Origin: Cellulomonas sp. JZ18
GTDB lineage: Bacteria > Actinomycetota > Actinomycetes > Actinomycetales > Cellulomonadaceae
Reading direction: 5' to 3'
DNA length: 64,000 bases
Assembly (NCBI RefSeq): GCF_009720485.1
Contig: NZ_CP045245.1
Location: 3,100,001 to 3,164,000, forward strand
Position 1 is the first letter of the stretch, and each line of letters starts with the position of its first letter. Below, piece by piece: positions 1 to 9,811 of the stretch. Under the pieces are notes generated by a model that had not been told where the DNA came from, made no database searches, and worked only from the letters and a program-made list of their open reading frames with translations. The translations under genes and the position numbers were made by a program.

Positions 1-128
1 CCGTCACCGGGCTCCTCGTGCCCGCGGCCGGCCACTACCCCCAGCACCAGCGCGCCGACGTCGTGACGGCCGCCGTGCTGGAGCTGCTCGCCGGGCTGCC
101 GGCCGCCGCCGACGCCGGGCAGGCCTGA
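1..128 (+). CDS. alpha/beta hydrolase, C-terminal fragment
   Basis: This is the last 41 or so codons of a gene that begins before the window; the reading frame runs from base 3 to the TGA at 126-128. The residues around GHYPQHQRADVVTAAVLELL resemble the end of alpha/beta-hydrolase-fold enzymes, where a Gly-His pair supplies the catalytic histidine and is followed by an amphipathic helix. The stop is directly followed by the GTG start of the TetR gene, so the two are probably co-transcribed. The substrate cannot be inferred from this fragment. Confidence 0.6.
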   Translation, partial: VTGLLVPAAGHYPQHQRADVVTAAVLELLAGLPAAADAGQA

Positions 129-728
129 GTGCCGCGCGCCGGCCTGGACCGCGACGCCGTCACAGCGCTCGCCCTCGACGCCGTGGACGCCGGCGGCCCC
201 GACGGCTTCCGCGGGCTGACGCTCGCCGCGGTCGCGACGCGCGCCGGGGTCGCCGTCCCGAGCCTGTACAAGCACGTCGCCGGGCTGCCCGGGCTGCGGC
301 GCGAGGTCGCGCTGCGGTGCATCGCCGAGCTGGACGACGTCGTCGCGGCGGCGGCCGCCCGCGCCGAGGCCCCGCGCGAGCGCCTGCGCGCCGTGGCCCA
401 CGCGCTGCGCGCCTGGGCGCACGCCCGGCCGGGCCGCTACCAGGCCGTGCAGGAGGACTGGCGCGACCACCCGGACGCGGACGCGCTGCAGACCGCCGCC
501 ACCGCCGTCGTGGCACGCCTGGCCGCGCTCGTCGCCGACGTCGGGGTACCGGCGCGGCGGCACGTCGACGCCGTCCGCGCGGTCCGCGCGGCCGTGCACG
601 GGTTCGTCGCGCTCGAGCTGGCCGGCGGGTTCGGCATGGCCGACGACGTGGACGCGAGCTTCGCCTACCTCGTCGACGGCCTGGTCGACGGGCTCACGAC
701 CACCGCGACGGTCCCCGAGGAGCGGTGA
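129..728 (+). CDS. TetR/AcrR-family transcriptional regulator
   Basis: This 199-residue protein has the size and layout of a TetR repressor. An N-terminal three-helix DNA-binding domain contains the helix-turn-helix at about residues 30-60 (TLAAVATRAGVAVPSLYKHV), where the SLYKHV recognition helix is typical. The C-terminal ligand and dimer domain contains a VHGFVALEL segment like the WHG-type TetR C-terminal domain. The GTG start abuts the stop of the upstream hydrolase gene, so regulator and hydrolase probably form one unit and the regulator may control its own operon. The ligand is unknown. A perfect hairpin follows the stop. Confidence 0.85.
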   Translation: MPRAGLDRDAVTALALDAVDAGGPDGFRGLTLAAVATRAGVAVPSLYKHVAGLPGLRREVALRCIAELDDVVAAAAARAEAPRERLRAVAHALRAWAHARPGRYQAVQEDWRDHPDADALQTAATAVVARLAALVADVGVPARRHVDAVRAVRAAVHGFVALELAGGFGMADDVDASFAYLVDGLVDGLTTTATVPEER

Positions 729-763
729 CGCGGGGGCGCCGGCGCACCGCCGGCGCCCCCGCG
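729..763 (+). terminator. hairpin terminator after the TetR gene
   Basis: A perfect 16-bp inverted repeat with a 3-nt loop starts at the TetR stop codon. There is no T tract, as is usual for actinobacterial terminators. It lies between the convergent TetR gene and acetyl-xylan esterase gene and could serve both. Confidence 0.65.
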
Positions 764-774
764 CGCCGCGCAGG

Positions 775-1770
775 TCAGGCCAGCAGGTCACCGAGCCAGC
801 GCAGCTGCGCCTCCACCTGCACCGCCTGCCCGCCCTCGTGGTCGTTGTACGGGTAGACCTCGATGCGCTTCGCGGGCTCGGCGCCCCCGAGCGTCCCGTA
901 GTGGTGGTAGGCGGCGTAGACCGTCGACGGCGGGCACGTCATGTCCCGCAGCGCGACCGAGAAGAACGCCGGCGCGGTGGCGCGGCGCGCCAGGTGCACC
1001 GCGTCGAGGTACGACAGCGTGCGCAGGACCTGCTCCTCGTGGTCGCGGTGCACGGCCAGGTAGCGCACGACCTCGCCGTACGGGTCCCGGTCGGTGATCG
1101 CGAGCGCGCGCGGGAAGTGGCACAGGAAGGGCACGTCCGGCATCACCGCGACGAGCCCGTCGACGAGGCCGCCGACCGCGAGCGCGAGGCCGCCGCCCTG
1201 GCTGATGCCGGCGACCGCGACGCGCGCGGGGTCGACCCCCGGCAGCGCGCGGGCGGCCTCGACCGCACGCACCGCGTCCGTGACGAGACGGCGGTAGTAG
1301 TGCTCCGCGGGGTCGAGGATGCCGCGGGTCATGAACCCCGGGACGGCCGGGCCGCTGCCCGCAGGGTCGGGCGTGTCCCCGCCGGTCCCCCAGGCCGAGC
1401 CCTGGCCGCGGGTGTCCATCAGCACGTGCACGTAACCGGCGGCCGCCCACGCCAGGCGCTCCTGCGGCCGGCCCCGCCCACCGCCGTAGCCGAGGAACTC
1501 GACGACCGCGGGCAGCGCCCGGCCGTCGGACGCGGAACCCGCCGGCCGCGTCACCCAGGCGCGCACGCGGTGCCCGCCGAACCCGGAGAACTCGAGGTCC
1601 TCGACGTCCACGAGCCGCAGACGCGCGTCGTACGGGGTGCGGCGCACGTCGAGGTCGTGCGTCCGGGCGTCGGCGAGGGTCGACGACCAGAACTCGTCGA
1701 GGTCGGCGGGCACGTCGAGCTCGGGCACGTACCGCTCGAGCTCGGGCAGGGGCAGGTCGAACAACGCCAT
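775..1770 (-). CDS. acetyl-xylan esterase / cephalosporin-C deacetylase (CE7)
   Basis: This 331-residue enzyme matches carbohydrate esterase family 7, which removes acetyl groups from acetylated xylan or xylo-oligosaccharides and also deacetylates cephalosporin C. The nucleophile motif GISQGG places the catalytic Ser at about residue 190. Asp at about 276 (ALRDMTCPPST) and His at about 311 (YNDHEGG) complete the triad. The RGQGSAWG segment at about 121-128 is a CE7 landmark. No signal peptide is visible, so it probably acts in the cytoplasm on imported acetylated oligosaccharides, as is usual for CE7. The ATG start is preceded by a purine-rich GGAGGACCG. Confidence 0.9.
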   Translation of the reverse strand: MALFDLPLPELERYVPELDVPADLDEFWSSTLADARTHDLDVRRTPYDARLRLVDVEDLEFSGFGGHRVRAWVTRPAGSASDGRALPAVVEFLGYGGGRGRPQERLAWAAAGYVHVLMDTRGQGSAWGTGGDTPDPAGSGPAVPGFMTRGILDPAEHYYRRLVTDAVRAVEAARALPGVDPARVAVAGISQGGGLALAVGGLVDGLVAVMPDVPFLCHFPRALAITDRDPYGEVVRYLAVHRDHEEQVLRTLSYLDAVHLARRATAPAFFSVALRDMTCPPSTVYAAYHHYGTLGGAEPAKRIEVYPYNDHEGGQAVQVEAQLRWLGDLLA

Positions 1771-1829
1771 CGTCGGTCCTCCACGCGCGGCCGCCGGGCG
1801 CGGCGCACGCGCGGCGGCCCGGCGGAGGG

Positions 1830-1853
1830 GTCGGCCGGCGCCGAACGGCCGAC
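1830..1853 (-). terminator. possible hairpin between cbs and the CE7 esterase gene
   Basis: An 8-bp inverted repeat (GTCGGCCG and CGGCCGAC) with an 8-nt loop sits in the 129-bp gap between the esterase start and the cbs stop. On the minus strand the gap is downstream of cbs and upstream of the esterase. It could terminate cbs transcription or act in the esterase leader. Confidence 0.35.
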
Positions 1854-1899
1854 CGCGCGCGATCGTAACCGCGAGCCCGCGGCCTGCCGAGCAGGGGCG

Positions 1900-3306
<1,407 letters not shown>

Positions 3307-3357
3307 CCCACCATGGTCCCACCCCCCGGACGTGCACCCGCGCCGCCCCGGCACGCC

Positions 3358-3391
3358 GACGCCCCGCCGGCCGGGCGGCCGACGGGGCGTC
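3358..3391 (-). terminator. hairpin terminator after the Bax-inhibitor-like gene
   Basis: A 15-bp inverted repeat with one mismatch (GACGCCCCG...CGGGGCGTC) lies 30 bp downstream of the stop of the membrane-protein gene on the minus strand and just before cbs. It probably separates the two transcripts. Confidence 0.5.
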
Positions 3392-3420
3392 GTGACGAGG
3401 GGCGGTGCGGAGCCGCCGCG

Positions 3421-4275
3421 TCAGTCGCTGCTGCTGAAGATCGCGAACAGGCGCAGGAACTCCAGGTACAGCCAGACCAGCGTGACGACGAGGCCGAAGG
3501 CCGCGGTCCACGCGAAGCTGCGCGGCGCGCCCTGCTCGACACCGCGCTTGATCGCGTCGAAGTCGACGATGAGGCTGAAGGCCGCGAGGCCGACGGCGAA
3601 GAGGCCGACGATGACGCCGATCGGGCCGCTGCGCAGCGGGCCGAACATCTCCGTGCTGGGCAGGACCCACATGAGCACGACGTTGACCAGCGAGAACAGC
3701 GCGTACCCGATCAGCGCGATGAGCAGGAAGCGCGTGGACTTGGCGGTGACGCGCACGCGGCCCGAGCGGTACAGCCACAGCGACGCCGCGAACGTCGCGA
3801 CGGTCGCGAGGACGGCCTGCAGCACGATCGGCTGCGCGGACACGACCTCGCCGCCGCCCGCGGGGACGAGCAGGTTCTGGAAGACGAAGCTGATGCCGCC
3901 GAGGAACACGCCCTCCGCGACGGCGTAGGCGATGATCAGCGCCGGGCTGGGCGTGCGCTTGAACGCGTTGACGAGGCCGAGCACGAGGCCGACGATCGCG
4001 CCGACGATGTACAGGCCCGGCGCGACGAACCACGTGACCGCGGCGGCCGCGACGAGGATCGCGAGCAGACCGCCGGTCTTGATGATGACGTCGTCGTACG
4101 TCAGCCGGCCCGTCTCGCGGGTCGTGGCGGCGGGTGCGTCGTACATGGCCTCGAGGGAGGCGGCGTCGGCGACCGGTGCGCCGAACACGGGCGCCTGCGG
4201 CGCCGGGCGGCCGCCGCGGCGCTGCTGACGCGGGTCCGTGAAGACGGGACTGTTGTTGAAGACGGGATTCGCCAT
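3421..4275 (-). CDS. Bax inhibitor-1/YccA family membrane protein
   Basis: A 284-residue integral membrane protein. A soluble N-terminal tail of about 75 residues, rich in Pro, Gln and Arg, is followed by about seven hydrophobic segments, as in the actinobacterial Bax inhibitor-1-like/YccA family (UPF0005). Bacterial members are thought to be membrane channels or to modulate membrane proteases; the role here is unknown. The chosen ATG (MANPVFNN) has an AGGAG ribosome-binding site 7 nt upstream; a longer frame to 4518 would run into the divergent ABC gene. The 220-bp gap to that gene should hold both promoters. Confidence 0.87.
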   Translation of the reverse strand: MANPVFNNSPVFTDPRQQRRGGRPAPQAPVFGAPVADAASLEAMYDAPAATTRETGRLTYDDVIIKTGGLLAILVAAAAVTWFVAPGLYIVGAIVGLVLGLVNAFKRTPSPALIIAYAVAEGVFLGGISFVFQNLLVPAGGGEVVSAQPIVLQAVLATVATFAASLWLYRSGRVRVTAKSTRFLLIALIGYALFSLVNVVLMWVLPSTEMFGPLRSGPIGVIVGLFAVGLAAFSLIVDFDAIKRGVEQGAPRSFAWTAAFGLVVTLVWLYLEFLRLFAIFSSSD

Positions 4276-4495
4276 GGGTGCTCCTGGTCGTGACCGGCCG
4301 GGGTGTGCTGTCGACAACGTACTCAACGCACGACCTCCCCGCCTCGTTCCCGTCACCCATCCGACCCTGACCGGCTCTCGTCCCCGGGGATGAGAGACGA
4401 CCTGCACGGATGGTTCCCCGGACGGTGCCGGCGCCGCGCTGCCCCGACCTACCGTCGTCGCATCCGCACACCGTCGACCCAGGGAGCCCGGCGCC

Positions 4496-5488
4496 ATGAT
4501 CGAGGCGCAGTCACTCACGAAGCGCTACGGCCGCACGACGGCCGTCGACGACATCACCTTCACCGTCCGCCCGGGCGCCGTCACGGGCTTCCTCGGCCCC
4601 AACGGCGCCGGCAAGTCCACGACGATGCGCATGGTCGTCGGGCTGGACCGTCCGAGCCACGGCTCCGTCACCGTCTCCGGCACCCCGTACGGGCACCTGC
4701 GCGCACCCCTCACCGAGGTGGGTGCGCTGCTGGACGCGAAGGCCGTGCACCCCGGCCGCACCGCCCGCCAGCACCTGCGCACGCTCGCCGCGACGCACGG
4801 CATCGGCACCAAGCGCGTCAACGAGGTCATCGAGCTCGCCGGCCTCGGGTCCGTCGCGAACAAGCGCGTCAAGGGCTTCTCGCTCGGCATGGGCCAGCGC
4901 CTCGGCATCGCCGCCGCGCTGCTCGGGGACCCGCACACCCTGATCCTCGACGAGCCGGTCAACGGGCTCGACCCCGAGGGCGTCGCGTGGGTCCGCACCC
5001 TGGTCAAGCACCTGGCGCGCGAGGGCCGCACCGTCTTCCTGTCCTCCCACCTCATGAGCGAGATGGCCGTCACGGCGGACCACCTGCTCGTGATCGGCCG
5101 CGGGCGGATCGTCGCGGACGGTCCGGTGCAGGATGTCGTCGCCCGCGCCACCCGCACCACCGTGCGCGTGCGGTCGCCGCACGCGACCGAGCTGGCCGCG
5201 CTCCTGGCGGGACCCGACGTGACCGTGGACGCGGTCGAGGCGGGCCTGCTCGAGGTGCACGGCCCCACCGCCGCCGCGGTCGGCGAGGTCGCCGCCGCGG
5301 CGCGCCTCGTGCTGCACGAGCTCACCCCGGTGACGGGGTCGCTCGAGGACGCCTACATGAACCTCACCGCCGACGTCGTCGAGTACCGCTCCGGCGGCAC
5401 CTCGACCGGCACAGCGACCGGCACAGCGACCGGCACAGCGACCGGCACCGACACGACCCGCACGACCGCCACGGAGGTGGCCCGATGA
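4496..5488 (+). CDS. ABC transporter ATP-binding protein (ABC-2 type)
   Basis: This 330-residue ATPase has Walker A (GPNGAGKST, about 35-43), an ABC signature with a degenerate LSGGQ (FSLGMGQRL), Walker B (LILDEPVNGLDP) and the switch His (SSHLMSE). The order and spacing match drug- or bacteriocin-export-type ABC-2 ATPases such as DrrA/BcrA. The C-terminus ends in a Thr/Gly/Ala tail encoded by a 12-bp repeat. The start of the permease gene overlaps the stop (ATGA), so the pair is translationally coupled. The exported compound is unknown. Confidence 0.9.
   Translation: MIEAQSLTKRYGRTTAVDDITFTVRPGAVTGFLGPNGAGKSTTMRMVVGLDRPSHGSVTVSGTPYGHLRAPLTEVGALLDAKAVHPGRTARQHLRTLAATHGIGTKRVNEVIELAGLGSVANKRVKGFSLGMGQRLGIAAALLGDPHTLILDEPVNGLDPEGVAWVRTLVKHLAREGRTVFLSSHLMSEMAVTADHLLVIGRGRIVADGPVQDVVARATRTTVRVRSPHATELAALLAGPDVTVDAVEAGLLEVHGPTAAAVGEVAAAARLVLHELTPVTGSLEDAYMNLTADVVEYRSGGTSTGTATGTATGTATGTDTTRTTATEVAR
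5405..5452 (+). repeat. 12-bp tandem repeat inside the ABC ATPase gene
   Basis: Three perfect copies and one partial copy of the unit ACCGGCACAGCG encode a repeated Thr-Gly-Thr-Ala tail in the last 30 codons. The repeat keeps the frame whatever the copy number, so tail length could vary between strains without breaking the gene. Confidence 0.75.
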
Positions 5489-6366
5489 CCGCCCCCACGA
5501 CCACGCCCCCCGCCCGCGCCGCCGCCGCACCCGCGTCGCACCGGTCCGGCCAGTCCGCCGCACGCGTGACGTTCCCGCGGGTCGTGCACGCGGAGTGGGT
5601 CAAGCTCTGGACGCTGCGCTCGACGTACTGGACGCTCGGCGTCGCCCTCGTGGTCCTCGTCGGGTTCGCGCTCATCGGCGCGATCTCGGTCCGGGAGTTC
5701 CCCGAGCAGCTCGGCGACGCCGCGGACGGCTCCGCCGCGCTGGTGTCGATCCTGCTGCAGCCGGGCCTCATCATCGGGCCGCTCGCGTTCGTCGTCCTGG
5801 CCGCACTCACCGTCACCGGCGAGTACGCCACCGGCGCGATCCGCTCGAGCCTCGCGGCGGTGCCCGCCCGCCTGCCGATCCTCGCCGCGAAGGCGCTGGT
5901 CGTCGCGGTCGTGGTGTTCCTGGCCACGGCGATCGGCACGGGCCTCGCACTCCTCGTCGGCGCCGCGGTGGTGCCCGAGCTCGCCCCCGACTGGGGTGCT
6001 CCCGAGGTCGTGCGCGTCGTGCTCGGCGGACCGCTGTACGTGACGGCGCTCGCGCTGTTCGCGCTCGCCGCCGGCGCTCTGCTGCGCAACACGGCGGCCA
6101 CCGTGTCGCTCGTCATCGGCCTCGTCCTCGTGGTCGAGAACGCGCTCAACGCCATCCCGTGGGAGCCGCTGGAGTACGTGCGCCCGCTCCTGCCGTCGAC
6201 CGCCGGCATCAGCGTCGCGTCGACCGAGGCGCAGATCGAGGCGGCCGGCCAGATGTTCCCCCGGGCGTTCGAGATCTCGCCCTGGGGCGGCTACGGGATC
6301 CTGCTCGGCTGGGTGGTGGTCCTGTTCGTCGCCGCGGCCGTGCGGCTGCGCACGCGCGACGCCTGA
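5485..6366 (+). CDS. ABC-2 type transporter permease
   Basis: This 293-residue membrane protein has a cytoplasmic N-terminal tail of about 40 residues followed by about six hydrophobic segments, including the helices near VALVVLVGFALIGAI and LAFVVLAALTVTGEYATGAIRSSLAAVP. The last motif (TGEYATGAIRSSL) is typical of ABC-2 permeases that partner DrrA-like ATPases. Its ATG overlaps the ATPase stop by 4 nt, so both parts should be made together and form the half-transporters of one exporter. The substrate is unknown. Strong hairpins follow the stop. Confidence 0.85.
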   Translation: MTAPTTTPPARAAAAPASHRSGQSAARVTFPRVVHAEWVKLWTLRSTYWTLGVALVVLVGFALIGAISVREFPEQLGDAADGSAALVSILLQPGLIIGPLAFVVLAALTVTGEYATGAIRSSLAAVPARLPILAAKALVVAVVVFLATAIGTGLALLVGAAVVPELAPDWGAPEVVRVVLGGPLYVTALALFALAAGALLRNTAATVSLVIGLVLVVENALNAIPWEPLEYVRPLLPSTAGISVASTEAQIEAAGQMFPRAFEISPWGGYGILLGWVVVLFVAAAVRLRTRDA

Positions 6367-6404
6367 CCCCGCGGTGCCGGCCGGAGGGGCCGGCACCCGG
6401 TGCA

Positions 6405-6458
6405 GCACGACGGCGCGCCGTCACCCCGGAGGGGGGTGGCGGCGCGCCGTCGTCGTGC
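6405..6458. terminator. long hairpin between convergent ABC and RND genes
   Basis: A long imperfect inverted repeat (arms beginning GCACGACGGCGCGCCG, with a 3-nt bulge) sits between the convergent stops at 6366 and 6463. A second smaller hairpin (GGTGCCGGCC, 5-nt loop, GGCCGGCACC) lies at 6373-6397. Together they look like a bidirectional terminator. Confidence 0.65.
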
Positions 6459-6462
6459 CGGG

Positions 6463-9400
6463 TCAGGCCGCGTGCTTCGCGTGCGCGCCGCCCCTCGCCT
6501 CCGCGCGCCGCCGTGCCCGCTCCTGCCGGCGGTCGCGCCCCCGGTCCTGCGCCCGCACCACGAGCGTGTAGAGCACGGGCACGAGCACGAGGGTGAGCAG
6601 CGTCGAGGTGAACAGGCCGCCGATGACGACGATCGCCAGCGGGCGGGAGATGAACACGCCGCCGCCGGTGAGCCCGAGCGACATGGGCAGCAGGGCGAAG
6701 ATCGTCGCGGCCGCGGTCATGACGATCGGCCGCAGGCGCTTGCGCGACCCCTCCATGACCGCGTCGTCCAGGTCACGGCCCCGCTCCCGGTACTGGTTGA
6801 CCAGGTCGATGAGCACGATCGCGTTCGTCACGACGATGCCGACCAGCATGAGCACGCCGATGAGCGCCGGGACGCCGAGGGGGGTGCCCGTCAGCAGCAG
6901 GCCGATCAGCGCGCCCGTCGCCGCGAACGGCACGGACACCATGAGGATCACCGGCTGCAGCAGCGACCGGAACGTCGCGACCATGACGACGTAGACGATC
7001 GCGATCGCCACGAGCAGCGCGAGGCCGAGGTCGGCGAACGCCTCCTCCTGGTCGGCCGCCACGCCGCCGACCTCCACGCTCGCCCCGGCGGGCACGTCGA
7101 CGTCCTCGAGCGCGGTGCGCAGGCGCTCGGTGAGGGCGCCGAGGTCCTGCCCCTCGGGCGTCGCGGAGACGGTCGCGGCGCGACGCCCGTCGATGCGGGT
7201 CACGGACACCGGCACCTCGACCGTCTCGACGCTCGCCACGGAGGTGAGCGGGACGACGCCCGCGGGCGTCGGCAGGACGAGCTGCCGGAGCTCGTCCACG
7301 GTGCCCGGGGCCGCGGTCGCCACGACCGTCACGTCGAGCGGGCCGTTGCCGAGGTCGACCGTGCCGACCGGCTGCGGGCTGAGCAGCCCGGCCACCGTGC
7401 CGACGACCGCCGTCTCGGTGAGGCCCGCCGCGGCGGCCGCCGCGCGGTCCACCGTCACCTGCACGGTCGGCTGGGCCGCGGAGAGGTTGTTCGTGACGTC
7501 GGTCGTGCCCTCGACGCCCTCGACGGCCTCCTCGACCCGCGCGGCGAGGTCGGCCAGCTCGTCGGTGTCGTCGGCCTGCACGACGACGTCCACCGTGGAC
7601 GAGCCGAAGGCCGCGTCGGCGCCCGCCACGACGACCTCCCCGTGGGTGCCGTCCGTCAGTCCGCCGACGGCGTCGCGCACGTCCGCCTCCACGGCGGCGT
7701 TGTCGCCGTCGGGCGCGAGCGTGAGGGCGTACGTGGCGCGCGGGGTGGACCCGCCGCCGAACGCCGCCTCCAGCCCGCCGGCCGACCCGACCGTGGTCTG
7801 CACGGTCTCCACGCCGTCGACGCCGAGCAGCGCCTCCTCGGTCTCGCGGGCCGCGGCGTCCTGCGCCTCCAGCGACGTGCCCGCGGGGAACGTCTCGGTG
7901 ACGGTGAGCGTGTCCTGGCCGGCGTCCCCGAGGAAGTTCGTCTCCAGGCGCGTGGACAGCCCCACGGTGCCGGCGAGCACCGCGACCGCGGCGAGGACCG
8001 TCAGCACGGGGTGCGCGAGCGAGCCGCGCAGGGTCGCCAGGTAGCCGCGCTGCAGGAGGCCGCGCCGCTCCTTCTCCTCCGCCGCGTGGCGCTGCTGCTC
8101 CGCCTGCGCGGCGTGCGCGCCGTCGGCGCGCACGAACCAGTAGGCCAGGACCGGGACGATCGTCAGCGACACGAGCAGCGACGCCCCGAGCGCCACCGCG
8201 GTGGTCACGGCGAACGGCCGGAACAGCTCGCCGACCATGCCGCCGACCAGCGCGATCGGCAGGAACACCGCCGCGGTGGCCACCGTCGCGGCGGTGATGG
8301 CCGCCGCCACCTCGCGCACGGCCGTGGTGATCGCCTCGCGCTTCGGCTCGCCGTACGACAGGTGCCGCTTGATGTTCTCGATGACGACGATGGAGTCGTC
8401 GACGACGCGCCCGATCGCGATGGTCATGGCGCCGAGCGTGAGGATGTTGAGCGAGTACCCGCCGACCCGCAGGCCGATGAACGTGACGAGCAGCGACAGC
8501 GGGATCGAGATGGCCGAGACGAGCGTCGAGCGCAGCGAGCGCAGGAACAGCAGGATCACGACGACCGCGAACACGAGGCCCAGACCGCCCTCGGTGGCCA
8601 GGCCCTCGATGGACTCCTCGATGAACGGCGCCTGGTCGAAGACGACCTCGACGTCGACGCCGTCACCGAGCTGGGCGCGCAGCTCGTCGACCGCCGCCTG
8701 CGCACCGTGCGACACGTCGACGGTGTTGCCCGCGGGTGTCTTCGTCAGGGCGACGGCGAGCGCCGGCTCGCCGTCCAGGCGCGAGAAGGACGTGGCGGGG
8801 ACGGGGGCGACGACGACGTCGGCGACGTCGCCGAGCGCCACGGGCGCGCCGGTGGCGGAGCCGAGCAGCGGCAGCGCCTCGAGGTCCTCGACCGACGTGA
8901 TCTCCGAGCCCGCCTGCACCGACAGCGTCAGGTCCCCGTCCGCGACGGTGCCGGTGGGCAGGACCACCCCGTTGTCCTGCAGCACGGACTGCACCGCGGT
9001 GGGCGCCAGGCCGGCGGCGGTGAGCGCCGGCAGGTCCAGCGTGATGGTGACCGCCTCGTCCGCGACGCCCGAGACGGTCACGTCGCGCACGCCCTCGACC
9101 TGCTCGAGGCGCGGCACGACCGTCTCCTCGACCACGCGGGCGAGCGCGGCCTGCGGGTCCTCGCCGTCGGCCACGTCGTCGGGCGTGCCGGCGACGGCGA
9201 GCTGGACGACCGGCAGGTCCTCGATGGAGCCGGTGATCACGGTCGGCTCGACACCCTCGGGCAGCTGCGAGCGGATGCGGTCGACGGCGCGCTGGACGTC
9301 GCCCGCCGCAGCCTCGACGTCGATGCCGTAGGTGAGCTCGACGGTCGTCGTCGACACCGACGTCGCGGACGTCGACGTCACCGACTCCACGTCGTCGACC

Positions 9401-9621
9401 GCCGAGATCGCCTGCTCGATCGGCTCGGTGAGCTGCTGCTCGACGAGCTGCGGCGACGAGCCCGGGTCGACCGCGACGACGACGGCCGTGGGGATCTGCA
9501 GCGACGGGATGAGCTCGGACTTCAGGGAGCCGAGGCTGATCCAGCCGAACACCGCGATCGCGACGGTGATCAGCGCGACGACGGACCGGTTGGCGAGCGA
9601 CAGCCGGGCGAGCCGGGACAT
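6463..9621 (-). CDS. RND-family efflux permease (HAE1/AcrB-like)
   Basis: This 1,052-residue permease has two halves, each with an N-proximal transmembrane helix, a large extracytoplasmic domain and a cluster of hydrophobic helices. TM4 carries the paired acidic residues of the proton relay (GRVVDDSIVVIEN). The start ATG (MSRLARLSLANRSVVALITVAIAV) has GGAGGA 7 nt upstream; a longer frame to 9807 is rejected. No membrane-fusion or outer-membrane partner gene is adjacent, as is common for actinobacterial homologs. The last 40 residues are a basic Arg-rich tail. The substrate is unknown. Confidence 0.88.
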   Translation of the reverse strand: MSRLARLSLANRSVVALITVAIAVFGWISLGSLKSELIPSLQIPTAVVVAVDPGSSPQLVEQQLTEPIEQAISAVDDVESVTSTSATSVSTTTVELTYGIDVEAAAGDVQRAVDRIRSQLPEGVEPTVITGSIEDLPVVQLAVAGTPDDVADGEDPQAALARVVEETVVPRLEQVEGVRDVTVSGVADEAVTITLDLPALTAAGLAPTAVQSVLQDNGVVLPTGTVADGDLTLSVQAGSEITSVEDLEALPLLGSATGAPVALGDVADVVVAPVPATSFSRLDGEPALAVALTKTPAGNTVDVSHGAQAAVDELRAQLGDGVDVEVVFDQAPFIEESIEGLATEGGLGLVFAVVVILLFLRSLRSTLVSAISIPLSLLVTFIGLRVGGYSLNILTLGAMTIAIGRVVDDSIVVIENIKRHLSYGEPKREAITTAVREVAAAITAATVATAAVFLPIALVGGMVGELFRPFAVTTAVALGASLLVSLTIVPVLAYWFVRADGAHAAQAEQQRHAAEEKERRGLLQRGYLATLRGSLAHPVLTVLAAVAVLAGTVGLSTRLETNFLGDAGQDTLTVTETFPAGTSLEAQDAAARETEEALLGVDGVETVQTTVGSAGGLEAAFGGGSTPRATYALTLAPDGDNAAVEADVRDAVGGLTDGTHGEVVVAGADAAFGSSTVDVVVQADDTDELADLAARVEEAVEGVEGTTDVTNNLSAAQPTVQVTVDRAAAAAAGLTETAVVGTVAGLLSPQPVGTVDLGNGPLDVTVVATAAPGTVDELRQLVLPTPAGVVPLTSVASVETVEVPVSVTRIDGRRAATVSATPEGQDLGALTERLRTALEDVDVPAGASVEVGGVAADQEEAFADLGLALLVAIAIVYVVMVATFRSLLQPVILMVSVPFAATGALIGLLLTGTPLGVPALIGVLMLVGIVVTNAIVLIDLVNQYRERGRDLDDAVMEGSRKRLRPIVMTAAATIFALLPMSLGLTGGGVFISRPLAIVVIGGLFTSTLLTLVLVPVLYTLVVRAQDRGRDRRQERARRRAEARGGAHAKHAA

Positions 9622-9792
9622 GGGTCCTCCGGGGGCGGCCGGCACGCGCGCCGGACCGGGCTGGGACGGGGTGGTCGATCGCGGAACGTGTGCCTGCGGC
9701 AACAGGTTCCCGGAGCGCGGGTGTGACCTGCGTCGCCATCGTCGCACGCCTGCCGCCGCGCATGACGGACCGCCGTACGTTCCCGTCGCGAC

Positions 9793-9811
9793 GGAGGTTA
9801 GGCTCACCTAC
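9793..9811 (+). promoter_or_regulatory. putative DtxR/IdeR iron box at the siderophore-interacting gene
   Basis: The 19-mer GGAGGTTAGGCTCACCTAC matches the actinobacterial DtxR/IdeR consensus TTAGGTTAGGCTAACCTAA at 15 of 19 positions by my alignment. It ends directly next to the GTG at 9812, so a bound repressor would block the start region itself. This supports iron repression of the flavoprotein gene. Confidence 0.6.

Noticed and set aside
6400..9726. Very long antisense frames, for example 6400-9726 +, 838-4293 +, 32742-36821 +, 41666-46216 + and 59670-62870 -
   Set aside because: They are Arg/Asp/Gly/Ala-rich shadow frames caused by high GC; the opposite strand encodes recognisable proteins.
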